Positions 26,736 to 35,861 of a DNA stretch of 64,000 bases are shown piece by piece. Origin of the DNA: Lachnospiraceae bacterium (GTDB lineage: Bacteria > Bacillota > Clostridia > Lachnospirales > Lachnospiraceae); assembly GCA_029008875.1 (NCBI GenBank), contig JAQXJP010000033.1, positions 48,380 to 112,379 on the forward strand, in the 5' to 3' direction. Under the pieces are notes generated by a model. It was given only the letters and a program-made list of their open reading frames with translations, was not told where the DNA came from and did no database searches. How positions within the stretch are numbered: position 1 is the stretch's first letter; each line of letters begins with the position of its first letter. A program made the translations under genes and the position numbers.

Positions 26736-27657
26736 GATCGGAATCCTTTAGTTTTGCATAATGCAGTTTGATAGAATCGTCAATATAGTCAATTTCGTCG
26801 TTGTCATACACCTGATATTCATCCCAGATGTCTTCCAGCATGGTAAGGGTTTTCGCAACCTCTTTCTGCTTTTTCATGCAGAGAGCCACAATCAGTGCGT
26901 TAATCACACTGAGAGGTGCAACCAGAGAATCCACAATGGAAGCCATATCACTGTCCGCAATCAGATTGCAAGAGGAATACAGATTCATGGGGGAATGCAC
27001 GCTGTCTGTGATGGTGATTACCTTCGCATTGCGATTGTTGGCAAACTCCAGCGCTTTCAGGGTACGCATACTGTATCTAGGGAAACTGATTCCGATGATT
27101 ACGTCCTTGCTGTTAATCCGTACCATCTGCTCGAACAATTCGCTGGAACTGTTGGTGGTCAGAAGACACACATCATCAAACATCAGATTGAGATAGAATC
27201 CCAGAAAACTTGCAAGAGGTGCACAGCTTCTGATTCCCACAATATAGATATGCTTTGCCTCCAAAATAGTATTCACGGCAAGTTCAAATGCGTCGTGGTC
27301 AATTTTCTCCAGAGTGGTCTTGAGCTTGTCCGCATCAGACTGAAGCACCTCCTCCAGAATCTTGGATTGGCTGATGCGCCCGTAGGTCACTTCCATGCGC
27401 TGCACGGAATTCAGTTTGTTGCGCACCAGTTCCTCAAGGGCACTCTGGAATTCAGGATATCCCTTGTATCCCAGGCATGTAGCAAAACGAACAACGGTGG
27501 ATTCGCTGATTCCCACTGTCTCCCCCATCTTGGCAGCAGTCAGAAACACCGCCTTGTCATAATTGTCCGTAATGTAGGTCGCCAAAAGCTTCTGTCCCTT
27601 GCTCATGGAACTGTATTTATTATTAATTCGGTTTAACAAATCATTGGTGTTAGTCAT
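26728..27657 (-). CDS. RpiR family transcriptional regulator (HTH plus SIS domain)
   Basis: A sugar-phosphate responsive regulator of about 309 residues. Residues 1-77 form the RpiR helix-turn-helix (KMGETVGISESTVVRFATCLGYKGYPEF), and about 120-260 a SIS domain (HIYIVGIRSCAPLASFLGFYLN, DVIIGISFPRYSMRT, VITITDSVHSPM). Target genes are not evident; the only co-transcribed gene is the YhiN flavoprotein. The start at ATG 27657 (MTNTNDLLN) has AGGAGG at a six-base distance; a longer frame to 27735 would run into the upstream terminator. Confidence 0.92.
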   Translation of the reverse strand: MTNTNDLLNRINNKYSSMSKGQKLLATYITDNYDKAVFLTAAKMGETVGISESTVVRFATCLGYKGYPEFQSALEELVRNKLNSVQRMEVTYGRISQSKILEEVLQSDADKLKTTLEKIDHDAFELAVNTILEAKHIYIVGIRSCAPLASFLGFYLNLMFDDVCLLTTNSSSELFEQMVRINSKDVIIGISFPRYSMRTLKALEFANNRNAKVITITDSVHSPMNLYSSCNLIADSDMASIVDSLVAPLSVINALIVALCMKKQKEVAKTLTMLEDIWDEYQVYDNDEIDYIDDSIKLHYAKLKDSDHE

Positions 27658-27710
27658 AACATCCTCCTGCCCCACTATTTCCGATTCTATCATAATATCC
27701 ATAAAATGCA

Positions 27711-27742
27711 AGAAAAAAGGAGTTGCACAATGCAACTCCTTT
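27711..27742 (-). terminator. Intrinsic terminator of the sodium-decarboxylase operon
   Basis: Perfect 12-base arms (27716-27727 and 27731-27742) with a 3-base loop are followed by TTTTTTC on the minus strand. The stem starts about 10 bases after the stop of the alpha-subunit gene. Confidence 0.85.
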
Positions 27743-27752
27743 CGCTTATGAA

Positions 27753-29153
27753 TTAAACCGGATACGCTCCGTTCTCCGAATCTGCAATCTTGTCATCCAC
27801 GCCGGTCTGCTGTGCCTGACGGTACTTGAAAAACTCGGTGGCAACCTGAGGGAAAAGTGCGTAGGACAGCACATCCTCATCCTGTTGCTTCCACTGTTTC
27901 ATCTCCGCCTCAAGCTTGTCGAGTTCCGGCTCCAAGAGGTCTGCGGGACGGCAGGTGATTGCCTTATCCTTGTCCGGTCCGAGAACCTTCTCTACAACCT
28001 CCGGATTGAATGGCTTAACAGTCTGTCCGTATTTTCCAAGGAGGATATCCTTGGTCTCCTTGGTGGCAACCTTGTATCTCTCTCCCATCAACACATTAAA
28101 CACTGCCTGTGTACCGACAATCTGGGAAGAGGGAGTTACAAGAGGCGGCTCACCGAGATCCTTACGAACACGTGGAACTTCCGCCAAAACCTCCTCGTAC
28201 TTATCTTCCTTTCCCTGCTCTTTGAGCTGGGAAATCAGGTTGGAAAGCATACCGCCCGGAACCTGGTAACGAAGGGTTGCAATGTTAACCCCCAGCACCT
28301 TCGGATTCAACAATCCGCTTGCGAGAGCTTCCTCTCTCATGGGGCGGAAGTAATCGGCAATCTCAGCCAATTTATCCTGATCCAAACCGGTATCGAACTC
28401 GGTTCCCTTAAATGCTTCCACCATAACCTCGGTAGCCGGCTGGCTGGTGCCGAGAGCGAAGGGTGACATTGCGGTATCGATAATGTCACAACCTGCCTCA
28501 ACCGCCTTCATGTAGGTCATGGAAGCCACACCTGAAGTATAATGGGTATGAAGTTCAATCGGAAGGCTGGTGGATGATTTCAGAGCCTGAACCAGCTCGG
28601 TAGCCTTGGTCGGAACCAAAAGACCTGCCATATCCTTGATACACAGGGAATCGGCTCCCATATCCTCCACGCGCTTTGCCATGTCCATCCAGTAATCCAA
28701 TGTATATGCCTCACCCAAGGTGTAGGACAATGCCACCTGAGCATGTCCCTTCTCCTTGTTACAAGCGGTAACCGCGGTCTGAAGGTTGCGAATATCGTTT
28801 AAGCAGTCAAAGATACGGATGATATCAATTCCGTTTGCGATTGACTTCTGAACGAAGTACTCTACCACATCATCCGCGTAGGGACGATATCCCAGAATAT
28901 TCTGTCCGCGGAAAAGCATCTGAAGCTTTGTATTTTTAAATCCATCTCTCAATTTGCGAAGACGATCCCAGGGATCTTCCTTCAGGAAACGGAGACAAGC
29001 ATCGAAGGTTGCTCCGCCCCAACATTCTACCGCATGATAACCAACCTGATCCATCTTATCGACAATCGGAAGCATCTGCTCTGTTGTCATTCTCGTTGCG
29101 ATCAAAGACTGATGAGCATCGCGAAGAATTGTTTCAGTAATTTTAACGCCCAT
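27753..29153 (-). CDS. oadA: Oxaloacetate decarboxylase alpha / pyruvate carboxylase subunit B-type carboxyltransferase
   Basis: This subunit moves the carboxyl group of a 2-oxo acid (typically oxaloacetate) to biotin. The 467 residues contain the HMGL-like TIM barrel with metal and substrate residues in TILRDAHQSLIATRM, FRGQNILGY, IRIFDCLND, the active lysine in LCIKDMAGLL and the metal histidines in LHTHYTSGVA. The chain ends before any biotinyl domain; the biotin carrier is a separate gene (30362-30724). The start is ATG 29153 (MGVKITET) with GAGG eight bases upstream. Last gene of a five-gene operon. Confidence 0.93.
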   Translation of the reverse strand: MGVKITETILRDAHQSLIATRMTTEQMLPIVDKMDQVGYHAVECWGGATFDACLRFLKEDPWDRLRKLRDGFKNTKLQMLFRGQNILGYRPYADDVVEYFVQKSIANGIDIIRIFDCLNDIRNLQTAVTACNKEKGHAQVALSYTLGEAYTLDYWMDMAKRVEDMGADSLCIKDMAGLLVPTKATELVQALKSSTSLPIELHTHYTSGVASMTYMKAVEAGCDIIDTAMSPFALGTSQPATEVMVEAFKGTEFDTGLDQDKLAEIADYFRPMREEALASGLLNPKVLGVNIATLRYQVPGGMLSNLISQLKEQGKEDKYEEVLAEVPRVRKDLGEPPLVTPSSQIVGTQAVFNVLMGERYKVATKETKDILLGKYGQTVKPFNPEVVEKVLGPDKDKAITCRPADLLEPELDKLEAEMKQWKQQDEDVLSYALFPQVATEFFKYRQAQQTGVDDKIADSENGAYPV

Positions 29154-29191
29154 TCTATTTTCCTCACTTATCATTTATTCACTATCAACAA

Positions 29192-30340
29192 TTAGATACC
29201 AAAGATTGCCATAAAGCATCCTGCGGCAACGGCAGTTCCGATTACACCCGCAACGTTGGGTCCCATAGCATGCATGAGCAGGAAGTTGGTGGGATCCTCC
29301 TCCGCACCGACCTTCTGTGATACACGGGCCGCCATAGGAACGGCGGAAACACCGGCAGATCCGATCAACGGATTAATCTTGCCCTTGGTAACCAGGCAAA
29401 GCAGTTTTCCGAACAGCACTCCGGCAGCAGTTCCCACCATGAATGCAACAAGTCCGAGAACCACTATCTTGAGTGTGCTGACATTCAGGAAAGCTTCCGC
29501 GCTGGTCGTTGCACCGACGGAGGTTCCAAGCAGGATAACTACGATATACATAAGTGCATTGCTGGCTGTCTCCTGGAGCTGGCGCACCACGCCGGACTCC
29601 CGGAACAGGTTACCAAGCATCAGCATACCAACCAACGGCGCCGTTGTGGGAAGCAAAGTACATACCACAATGGTAACCACAATGGGGAATAAAATCTTCT
29701 CCAGTTTACTTACCGGGCGAAGGTTTGCCATCTTAATCTGACGTTCCTTCTTGGTGGTGAGCGCCTTCATAATCGGCGGCTGAATAATCGGCACCAGTGC
29801 CATATAGGAATATGCCGCCACTGCAATGGGTCCCATGAGACCTGTCTGTCCCAATTTTCCGGCAAGGAAAATGGAGGTCGGACCATCCGCGCCACCGATG
29901 ATGGAAACAGCAGCGGCAGCCTTGTCATTAAATCCAAGCAAAATTGCAAGGAAATATGCGGAGAAAATACCGAACTGGGCAGCTGCTCCCATCAAAAAGC
30001 TGACCGGGTTTGCGATCAGCGGGCCAAAATCCGTCATGGCACCGACGCCCAGGAATATCAGGGACGGCAAAATTGACCACTCATCCAACGTGTAAAAATA
30101 ATAAAGTAATCCACCTACTCCGTTGCTGGCCTCCTCCGGGCTGATGATAATATCCGGATAGATATTGACCAGAAGCATACCGAATGCAATCGGTACCAAA
30201 AGCAACGGTTCAAAGCCTTTCTTAATGGCAAGAAAAAGGAAAAAACATGCAACCGCAATCATCACATAATTCTTCCAAGACAGATTAAAAAAGGCAGTCT
30301 GGTGTAGGAGGTTCAATAATGTTTCACCTACATAACTCAC
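29192..30340 (-). CDS. oadB: Sodium ion-translocating decarboxylase beta subunit
   Basis: The membrane subunit that decarboxylates carboxybiotin and exports Na+. The 382 residues have about nine or ten helices and the conserved segments [19 protein letters not shown], which carries the essential Asp, and [20 protein letters not shown]. The C-terminal [19 protein letters not shown] is also typical. Starts with GTG 30340 eight bases after GGAGG. It could pair with either carboxyltransferase of the operon. Length is as in other family members. Confidence 0.97.
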   Translation of the reverse strand: MSYVGETLLNLLHQTAFFNLSWKNYVMIAVACFFLFLAIKKGFEPLLLVPIAFGMLLVNIYPDIIISPEEASNGVGGLLYYFYTLDEWSILPSLIFLGVGAMTDFGPLIANPVSFLMGAAAQFGIFSAYFLAILLGFNDKAAAAVSIIGGADGPTSIFLAGKLGQTGLMGPIAVAAYSYMALVPIIQPPIMKALTTKKERQIKMANLRPVSKLEKILFPIVVTIVVCTLLPTTAPLVGMLMLGNLFRESGVVRQLQETASNALMYIVVILLGTSVGATTSAEAFLNVSTLKIVVLGLVAFMVGTAAGVLFGKLLCLVTKGKINPLIGSAGVSAVPMAARVSQKVGAEEDPTNFLLMHAMGPNVAGVIGTAVAAGCFMAIFGI

Positions 30341-30361
30341 TGATTTTTCCTCCTTGGAATA

Positions 30362-30724
30362 CTAATTTAAGGTTGCAAGTAAAGCGCCTGACTCTACGGA
30401 ATCACCAACTGCAACATCGATGCTGGCAATGGTTCCGTCCTGGGGAGCGACAACCGGGGTCTCCATCTTCATAATCTCAAGGATCAAAACGGTATCTCCC
30501 TTCTTAACCGCATCTCCAACCTTGCTCTCAATCTTGAATACCTTGCCTGCGGCTCCGGCTTCAATTTTGACTGCTCCGGCCCCGGCGGCAGCCTTCGGCG
30601 CTGCTGCGGCTGCAACCGGTGCAGCAACACGCTTCGGTGCAGAGACAGGTGCAGATGAACTTCCGGTCTCCTCAACGGTAACATCGTATACATTTCCATT
30701 CACGGTAATTGTGTAATTTTTCAT
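30362..30724 (-). CDS. Biotin carboxyl carrier protein of the decarboxylase
   Basis: A 120-residue carrier with an alanine/proline-rich linker in the middle (about residues 25-50). The C-terminal biotinyl domain has biotinylation site EIMKMETPV (Lys in MKM). It ferries CO2 from the carboxyltransferase to the beta subunit. The N-terminal MKNYTITVNGNVYDVTVEE matches the GcdC/MmdC type of free-standing carriers. Ribosome binding site AGGAGG. It lies 21 bases upstream of the beta-subunit gene. Confidence 0.96.
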   Translation of the reverse strand: MKNYTITVNGNVYDVTVEETGSSSAPVSAPKRVAAPVAAAAAPKAAAGAGAVKIEAGAAGKVFKIESKVGDAVKKGDTVLILEIMKMETPVVAPQDGTIASIDVAVGDSVESGALLATLN

Positions 30725-30743
30725 GATAAATTATCCTCCTGAA

Positions 30744-31574
30744 TTATCTTCTATTAATGGAACGAACTACAAAATCACTGGTAGATGTCCCTTCACTTGC
30801 AGCAATTGCTGCGGCGATAACCGCAATCAATTCTGTATCGCAGGCATTGTCCTGCAGTTCTTCCCGCTGCTCAATCTGTGTGACGAACGTATCCTTCTGG
30901 GATGCTTCCGCCTTGGCAGCAGCCTTTGCCTTTTTTCTCTTCTCCAAATAAGGGAAGATATTAAAGCAGTAGATAATGATACTGATCAAAATCAAAACCG
31001 CAAACACGATGGAGATAGAAATCAAAGTGTTCATCCCCGCCTTCTGCAGTTTCTCACCCATTGTGTATTTGGGGTTAAAGGAAATGGCTGTCAACTCATT
31101 GTCGAAGACATTGTATACCATCTGAACCTCGACATTGCGCTTTGAGAAAACCATCTCCGCATTGGTTGTCATGGTCTTGCCTGCAATATCTACCGAATAT
31201 TCATAAGGATTTTCTTCGGACACATAAAATGTTCCGTTCCATTCACCGCACTCTTCCTCCAAGGCCTCATAGCTGCTTGCAGCCTCGAAGCACTGTTCCG
31301 GAATTGAAACGCCAAAATAGTTTTGGAAATACATGTTCATTCCGGATTGCACGCCTTCATCCAAATAATCGGAAGCATCATGATCGGGAGTGGACTGTTT
31401 CATCAGGTCGCATACCATCGCGGTAAGCGATACATCCAAATCCAGCTCCGATTTTAGTTCCGAACCGAGGCGGCCATTGTAAACTTCCTGGTCCGGATCA
31501 ACTTGTCCGCATGCACTAAGGAGCAGTGAAATCGCCATTACCGTCACCAGTAAGAAAGAAATTCTTTTCTTCAT
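30744..31574 (-). CDS. OadG-type gamma subunit with lipoprotein-like N-terminal domain
   Basis: The 276 residues divide into two. Residues 1-20 are a lipoprotein signal (LLVTVMAISLLLSAC), followed by an extracytoplasmic region of about 155 residues that I do not recognise. From about 180 there is a single helix (TLISISIVFAVLILISIIIYCFNIF), a basic/alanine-rich coil, and a C-terminal ELIAVIAAAIAASEGTSTSDFVVRSI, which is the OadG/MmdD gamma or delta tail that binds the partner subunits. Ordinary OadG subunits are under about 130 residues and have no export signal. The position in the operon supports the assignment. Confidence 0.82.
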   Translation of the reverse strand: MKKRISFLLVTVMAISLLLSACGQVDPDQEVYNGRLGSELKSELDLDVSLTAMVCDLMKQSTPDHDASDYLDEGVQSGMNMYFQNYFGVSIPEQCFEAASSYEALEEECGEWNGTFYVSEENPYEYSVDIAGKTMTTNAEMVFSKRNVEVQMVYNVFDNELTAISFNPKYTMGEKLQKAGMNTLISISIVFAVLILISIIIYCFNIFPYLEKRKKAKAAAKAEASQKDTFVTQIEQREELQDNACDTELIAVIAAAIAASEGTSTSDFVVRSINRR

Positions 31575-31588
31575 TTAACTTCACCTCT

Positions 31589-33022
31589 CTATTTTGTTCC
31601 GTGCTTTTTCTCCGGAGCATCCACATACTTGGAGTAAAGCATCTCAAATGCTGCAACCAGGTACTTTCTGGTATCTGCAGGATCGAGAATCAAATCGACA
31701 TAGCCTCTTGCCGCAGCCGCAGACACGCTAGACTGCTTGGCATCGTACTCTGCTGCTCTCTGGTTCAACTCTTCGTTGTCAGCATCCGGGTACATAATCT
31801 GCGCTGCAAGTTTTGCATCCATCATACCAATCTTGGCATCTCCCCACGCGTACACCAGATCCGCTCCGATTGCCTTGGAATTCATGGCAACATAGGGGCT
31901 GCCGTACGCAACGCCGGTGATGAGATTCACCTTAGCGGAAGTTGCGTTGGAAAAAGCGTAGGTCATACGTGCAAGAGCTTTTGCAAGTCTCTTCTCCGCA
32001 CATTTGCAGGTGCAGAATCCCTTGACGTTAGTGAGTGTGAGCACCGGAATGGAGAAAGCGTCACAGAACTGTACAAACTCTGCAGCCTTATCGCATCCCT
32101 TCGCAGTCAATACCGGTTCAAAGGTGTCCGCCTTTTTCCCCTCTGCATCGTACACTTCGGTACAGTTCGCAACCACACCCACCGTCATGCCGTTCAACTT
32201 GACAAATCCGGTAACCATCTCCTTGGCATAATTTCTCTTGGTCTCAAAGAATACATGTCCGTCGGAAACCTCTGCCAGAAGAAATCTGGGATCACCCTTC
32301 ATGATATCCATATTGTTGCATACACGGTTCAGATCGTCGTCGCACTCCTCGGTGTAGACATCCCCCTCATTGTTGGACGGAAGCATACATACCAGCGCAC
32401 GGATCTCCTCCATAATCTCATCTTCCGTTCCCACCGCATCGATACAGCCGTTCTCCTCGCTCTGGAAAGCGGCACAGGCGGTATCGCACTTCTCAACACG
32501 ATTGCCGTCGATGGCGTCCGGAGAGTTGACAAACATTCTTCCGTTTTCCTCGATAAACGCGAAATCGCAGAGGGCCGGAACAACGGAAAGCCCGCCGCCA
32601 CAGGAACCAAACACTGCACAAATCTGTGGAATCACACCGCTTGCAGCCACTTCCTTCGCATAAATCTGTCCAAATCCGTCAAGCGCATCCACAGACTCCT
32701 GAAGACGAATTCCCGCACAGTCAATCATACCGATCACCGGTGCCCCCATCTTCATCGCCATGTCATACACAGAAGCGATTTTCTTGGCATGCATCTCACC
32801 GATGGTACCCTTCAACACAGAAGCGTCCTGACTGTACACAAATACCAGGTTGCCGTCAATCAAACCATGGCCGATAATCACACCATCAGAGGGCGCTTTT
32901 TCGGCGGTCAGATTGAAATCTGTGCTACGCGCGGTCACCAGAGAACCAATCTCCATAAAGCTGTTCTCGTCAACCAATTTCGCAATACGCTGCATAGCCA
33001 AACTTGCATTACTATTACTCAT
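31589..33022 (-). CDS. Biotin-dependent carboxyltransferase (MmdA/acyl-CoA carboxylase type)
   Basis: This enzyme has the crotonase-fold carboxyltransferase pair in 477 residues, related to methylmalonyl-CoA or glutaconyl-CoA decarboxylase alpha subunits. Visible features are RLQESVDALDGFGQIYAKEVAASG, the oxyanion glycines in FGSCGGGLSVVPALCDFAF, and in the second half GFCTCKCAEKRLAKALARMTYAFSNAT and AIGADLVYAWGDAKIGMMD. At 477 residues it is shorter than typical MmdA (about 510). The acyl-CoA substrate is not predictable. It is the first gene of the operon, with a promoter at 33069-33097. Confidence 0.85.
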   Translation of the reverse strand: MSNSNASLAMQRIAKLVDENSFMEIGSLVTARSTDFNLTAEKAPSDGVIIGHGLIDGNLVFVYSQDASVLKGTIGEMHAKKIASVYDMAMKMGAPVIGMIDCAGIRLQESVDALDGFGQIYAKEVAASGVIPQICAVFGSCGGGLSVVPALCDFAFIEENGRMFVNSPDAIDGNRVEKCDTACAAFQSEENGCIDAVGTEDEIMEEIRALVCMLPSNNEGDVYTEECDDDLNRVCNNMDIMKGDPRFLLAEVSDGHVFFETKRNYAKEMVTGFVKLNGMTVGVVANCTEVYDAEGKKADTFEPVLTAKGCDKAAEFVQFCDAFSIPVLTLTNVKGFCTCKCAEKRLAKALARMTYAFSNATSAKVNLITGVAYGSPYVAMNSKAIGADLVYAWGDAKIGMMDAKLAAQIMYPDADNEELNQRAAEYDAKQSSVSAAAARGYVDLILDPADTRKYLVAAFEMLYSKYVDAPEKKHGTK

Positions 33023-33068
33023 TTTATGACCTCCATCTATAAAAAATAAAAAAATTTCGCTATTGTCT

Positions 33069-33097
33069 ATTCTATATTATTTGGAGACCATTTTCAA
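33069..33097 (-). promoter_or_regulatory. Promoter of the sodium-decarboxylase operon
   Basis: Minus-strand TTGAAA (33092-33097) and TAGAAT (33069-33074) are 17 bases apart in a very AT-rich 126-base gap, about 47 bases before the carboxyltransferase start. No terminator for dacF is obvious in this gap. Confidence 0.5.
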
Positions 33098-33148
33098 CCA
33101 TAATTGTTAAATTTTTCACTAATTAAATTTATTTTTTTCTACGTAATT

Positions 33149-34369
33149 TTAACATTTCGTAAATTCCTCGCATAATAATTGCAACAACTCCATAAAATCC
33201 CATTTCCACACCGATTCCGCAAAGACAACAGGAATTCTCTCCAACTCTTCCTCGTCGATACGGACAACGATTTCTCCCGCGCTCTGCCCTTTTGCGATGG
33301 GTGTTATAAATTCTCTTTTCGGCACAAATTCAAAGCTTAACGCCTCCTCCCCCTGCACCAGATATTGGTGGGATTGTGTGCTGTCAATCTCAAGTCCCAC
33401 CTCATATTCCTCCTTGAAATCATTCAGGGAATACTCCTCCCCGTGGGAATCTTCTATTTTTACCCGGGTCAGATAGGTATCGTTTATCTCCTCCGCATCC
33501 ACCTCCTCCATGTTGTAATTCGAATCTCCGTAGCTTAACAGCCGCTCCGAATCCTTCCATTTGTAATCCTTGTGGTTCGGCCATCCGCACGCCAAAAGCG
33601 CCGCACAGAATTTCTTTCCATCCTTTTCGTATGCCACCACATAACAATATCCTGCCTTTGCGGTATATCCGGTTTTCCCGGCAATCACGCCCTCCTTCAT
33701 CCACAGGAAATGATTGCGGTTGGTTACTGATATCTCCTTTTCCCCGTTGAAAAAAGTATAGTTCTTTGTCTGGCATACTGCTTGAAATTCCGCGGATTTC
33801 GGCGACTCCCACGCACAGTACTTCATGATTTTGCACAAATCTGTCGCTGTGGTGTGATGATTTCCGGAATCAATGCCATTGGGGGTCACAAACTCGGTGT
33901 CTATGCAGCCCAGTTCCAAGGCTTTTTCATTCATCAAATCCGCAAAAGCCTCCACACTGCCGCTCACATGTTCCGCCAGGGCCACCGCGCAATCGTTGTA
34001 GGACTCCAGAAGCATGGCGTAAAGCAAATCCTGAACCTTGTACTCCTCCCCCGCCTTCACTCCAAGACGGACCTTTGGCTGGTTCTGAGCATTTTGAGAT
34101 ATAGTCACCGTCTCCTCCTGGCTGCATTTTTCCAGTACAAGAATTGCTGTTAAGATCTTGGTGGTACTGGCATTTGCCATGGACTCATCCTCGTTTTTCC
34201 CATATAAGACACGGCCGCTGTCCCCGTCCATCAGCGCACAGGATTTTGACAAAATAGCGCTCTCTTTGATGGAATTTTTCTCCATGGTTCCATATACGAA
34301 AAAATTTGGGAAGATAAACAATACGACAGGTATCAGAAGGAATAAACATAGTTTTCTTTTTTTTGACAT
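33149..34369 (-). CDS. dacF: D-alanyl-D-alanine carboxypeptidase DacF
   Basis: A penicillin-binding carboxypeptidase of about 406 residues that trims stem peptides. It has a signal peptide (KLCLFLLIPVVLFIFPNFFVYG). The active-site motifs are STTK (in ANASTTKILTAI), SYN (in LESYNDCAVALAEHVSG) and KTG (in GKTGYTAKAGYC). A beta-rich C-terminal domain and an amphipathic end helix (WDFMELLQLL) suit membrane contact. I chose ATG 34369 because the signal peptide begins there. It lacks a good ribosome binding site and sits directly behind a hairpin with a U-run. An upstream ATG at 34414 would place the hairpin inside the gene. Confidence 0.9.
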   Translation of the reverse strand: MSKKRKLCLFLLIPVVLFIFPNFFVYGTMEKNSIKESAILSKSCALMDGDSGRVLYGKNEDESMANASTTKILTAILVLEKCSQEETVTISQNAQNQPKVRLGVKAGEEYKVQDLLYAMLLESYNDCAVALAEHVSGSVEAFADLMNEKALELGCIDTEFVTPNGIDSGNHHTTATDLCKIMKYCAWESPKSAEFQAVCQTKNYTFFNGEKEISVTNRNHFLWMKEGVIAGKTGYTAKAGYCYVVAYEKDGKKFCAALLACGWPNHKDYKWKDSERLLSYGDSNYNMEEVDAEEINDTYLTRVKIEDSHGEEYSLNDFKEEYEVGLEIDSTQSHQYLVQGEEALSFEFVPKREFITPIAKGQSAGEIVVRIDEEELERIPVVFAESVWKWDFMELLQLLCEEFTKC

Positions 34370-34407
34370 AAAAAAATCATATACACTACCTTTTGGTAAT
34401 GTATATG
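34370..34407 (-). terminator. Hairpin with U-run between scpB and dacF
   Basis: Arms of 13 bases (34395-34407 and 34378-34390, one G-U pair) with a 4-base loop are followed on the minus strand by seven T, ending at the dacF start codon. It reads as the terminator of scpAB, placed so close to dacF that it must also affect dacF expression. Confidence 0.65.
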
Positions 34408-34431
34408 ATTCCATTGCATGTCTTTATGTTG

Positions 34432-35001
34432 TCAGATATCCACATTCACCTTCATCTCGGCTTCCGCTTCTTGCTTAAATTCTTCAATCTGTACCGGGCT
34501 CAACACCGGAAGTTCGTCGATGGACTGCACTCCGAAGCTTCGCAGGAATTCCTCTGTGGTGCCAAACAAAAGCGGTCTGCCCGGAGCATCCAACCGCCCC
34601 AACTCCTGAACCAGATTGTACTCCACCAATTTACTCACCGCGTGGTCGCTGGATACCCCCCTGATTTTTTCAATCTCAGATTTGGTAACCGGCTGTTTGT
34701 AGGCGATAATGGACAATGTTTCCAACAGAACATCTGTCAGCACACGCTTCTTCGGCTGTTTGGCAATCCTAATCAGATACTCATACATTTCCGGCTTGGT
34801 GCACATCTGGTATGCGCCGTCCAACTCGATAATCCGAACTCCGATATCCTCTGACTCATAGTGCTCTCGCATCCGCTCGATAATTTCTTTGGTCTCTTTC
34901 TTGTCTAATTCTATCGCGTCGGCAATTCTGTCCAGTTCCACGGAATCGCCCATCGTAAAGAGAATAGCCTCAATAATGGCTTCGTAATTTTTTTCTTCCA
35001 T
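34432..35001 (-). CDS. scpB: Segregation and condensation protein ScpB
   Basis: ScpB dimers bind the ScpA kleisin of the SMC condensin. The 189 residues form two winged helices. Recognisable stretches are IIEAILFTMGDSVELDRIADAI, ETLSIIAYKQPVTKSEIEKIRGV and VQELGRLDAPGRPLLFGTTEEFLRSF, here quoted in parts. It follows scpA by 32 bases; AGGAG is farther than usual from the ATG (13 bases). Confidence 0.96.
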   Translation of the reverse strand: MEEKNYEAIIEAILFTMGDSVELDRIADAIELDKKETKEIIERMREHYESEDIGVRIIELDGAYQMCTKPEMYEYLIRIAKQPKKRVLTDVLLETLSIIAYKQPVTKSEIEKIRGVSSDHAVSKLVEYNLVQELGRLDAPGRPLLFGTTEEFLRSFGVQSIDELPVLSPVQIEEFKQEAEAEMKVNVDI

Positions 35002-35033
35002 AACTCAACGAAAACTCCTGTTTTTCCAAATCG

Positions 35034-35783
35034 CTATGCGGCAATTTGAGAATCAATTTCAATATCATCAAATATCTTTTCCTGGGAGATCACAATATCC
35101 CCGGTCTTCATCAACTCCAGAATTGCGAGGAAGGTGACGATGATTTCCACCTTGCTGGCCTGAGACTCCAAAAGACTCCGGAAGGAAAAATGACGATTCT
35201 TTTTCGCGAAATCCTTCAGATAAACCATCTTATCCTCCAGAGACACCTCCTCTTTCTCAATCTTGCCGAATTTGGAGCGGATCGGATCCACCTTATCCAC
35301 CTGCTTCTTCATGATGCTCTGGAAAATCTCATTCAGCTTGGCCAGAGTGACATCCGACACCAATTCCTCCATATCGATGGGCTCTTCAAACAGTGCGACC
35401 TCCTCCGGAATGGTGGGGGCCTTGAACATCACGCGCTCCGCATCCATTTGACGATCCTTGAGCTCATAGGCCATGCATTTGTACATCTTGTATTCCAACA
35501 ACTGCTGAACCAGCTCTGCTCTCGGATCTTCCTCCTCTTCCTCCGCATCCGGGTTAGAGGGCAACAGCATCCGGGACTTGATGTCAACCAGGGTAGCTGC
35601 CATCACAAGGAACTCACTGAGCACATTCAAATCCCTGCGCTTCATCTCTGCGATGTACTCCATATACTGGGCCGTGATCTCCACAATGGGGATATCATAA
35701 ATATTCACTTTATTTTTTTCGATCAGAAAAAGAAGGAGATCAAGCGGTCCTTCGAACACCTGAAGTTTAACGTTCATTTCCAT
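35034..35783 (-). CDS. scpA: Segregation and condensation protein ScpA
   Basis: The kleisin subunit of bacterial condensin, bridging the SMC heads. About 249 residues: the N-terminal SMC-neck contact KLQVFEGPLDLLLFLIEKNK, the VVEITAQ-like IVEITAQYMEYI, then an acidic linker (DAEEEEEDPRAELV) and the C-terminal winged helix (IIVTFLAILELMKTGDIV). Start chosen at ATG 35783 (MEMNVK), eight bases after GAGG; the open frame reaches 35804. Confidence 0.95.
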   Translation of the reverse strand: MEMNVKLQVFEGPLDLLLFLIEKNKVNIYDIPIVEITAQYMEYIAEMKRRDLNVLSEFLVMAATLVDIKSRMLLPSNPDAEEEEEDPRAELVQQLLEYKMYKCMAYELKDRQMDAERVMFKAPTIPEEVALFEEPIDMEELVSDVTLAKLNEIFQSIMKKQVDKVDPIRSKFGKIEKEEVSLEDKMVYLKDFAKKNRHFSFRSLLESQASKVEIIVTFLAILELMKTGDIVISQEKIFDDIEIDSQIAA

Positions 35784-35861
35784 AGCAGAAACCTCATTCC
35801 TCATATTACCTTTGCTATTTTACATGGTTTCTGCTATTTTTTCAAGTACCAAATACAATAT

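Noticed and set aside
31526..33049. A 500-codon open frame on the plus strand opposite the carboxyltransferase gene
   Set aside because: Antisense shadow of a conserved gene, His/Cys-rich in an implausible way, with no start signal.
34378..34407. The palindrome before dacF as a protein operator
   Set aside because: The stem is followed directly by a T-run on the transcribed strand after scpB, so a terminator explains it better.
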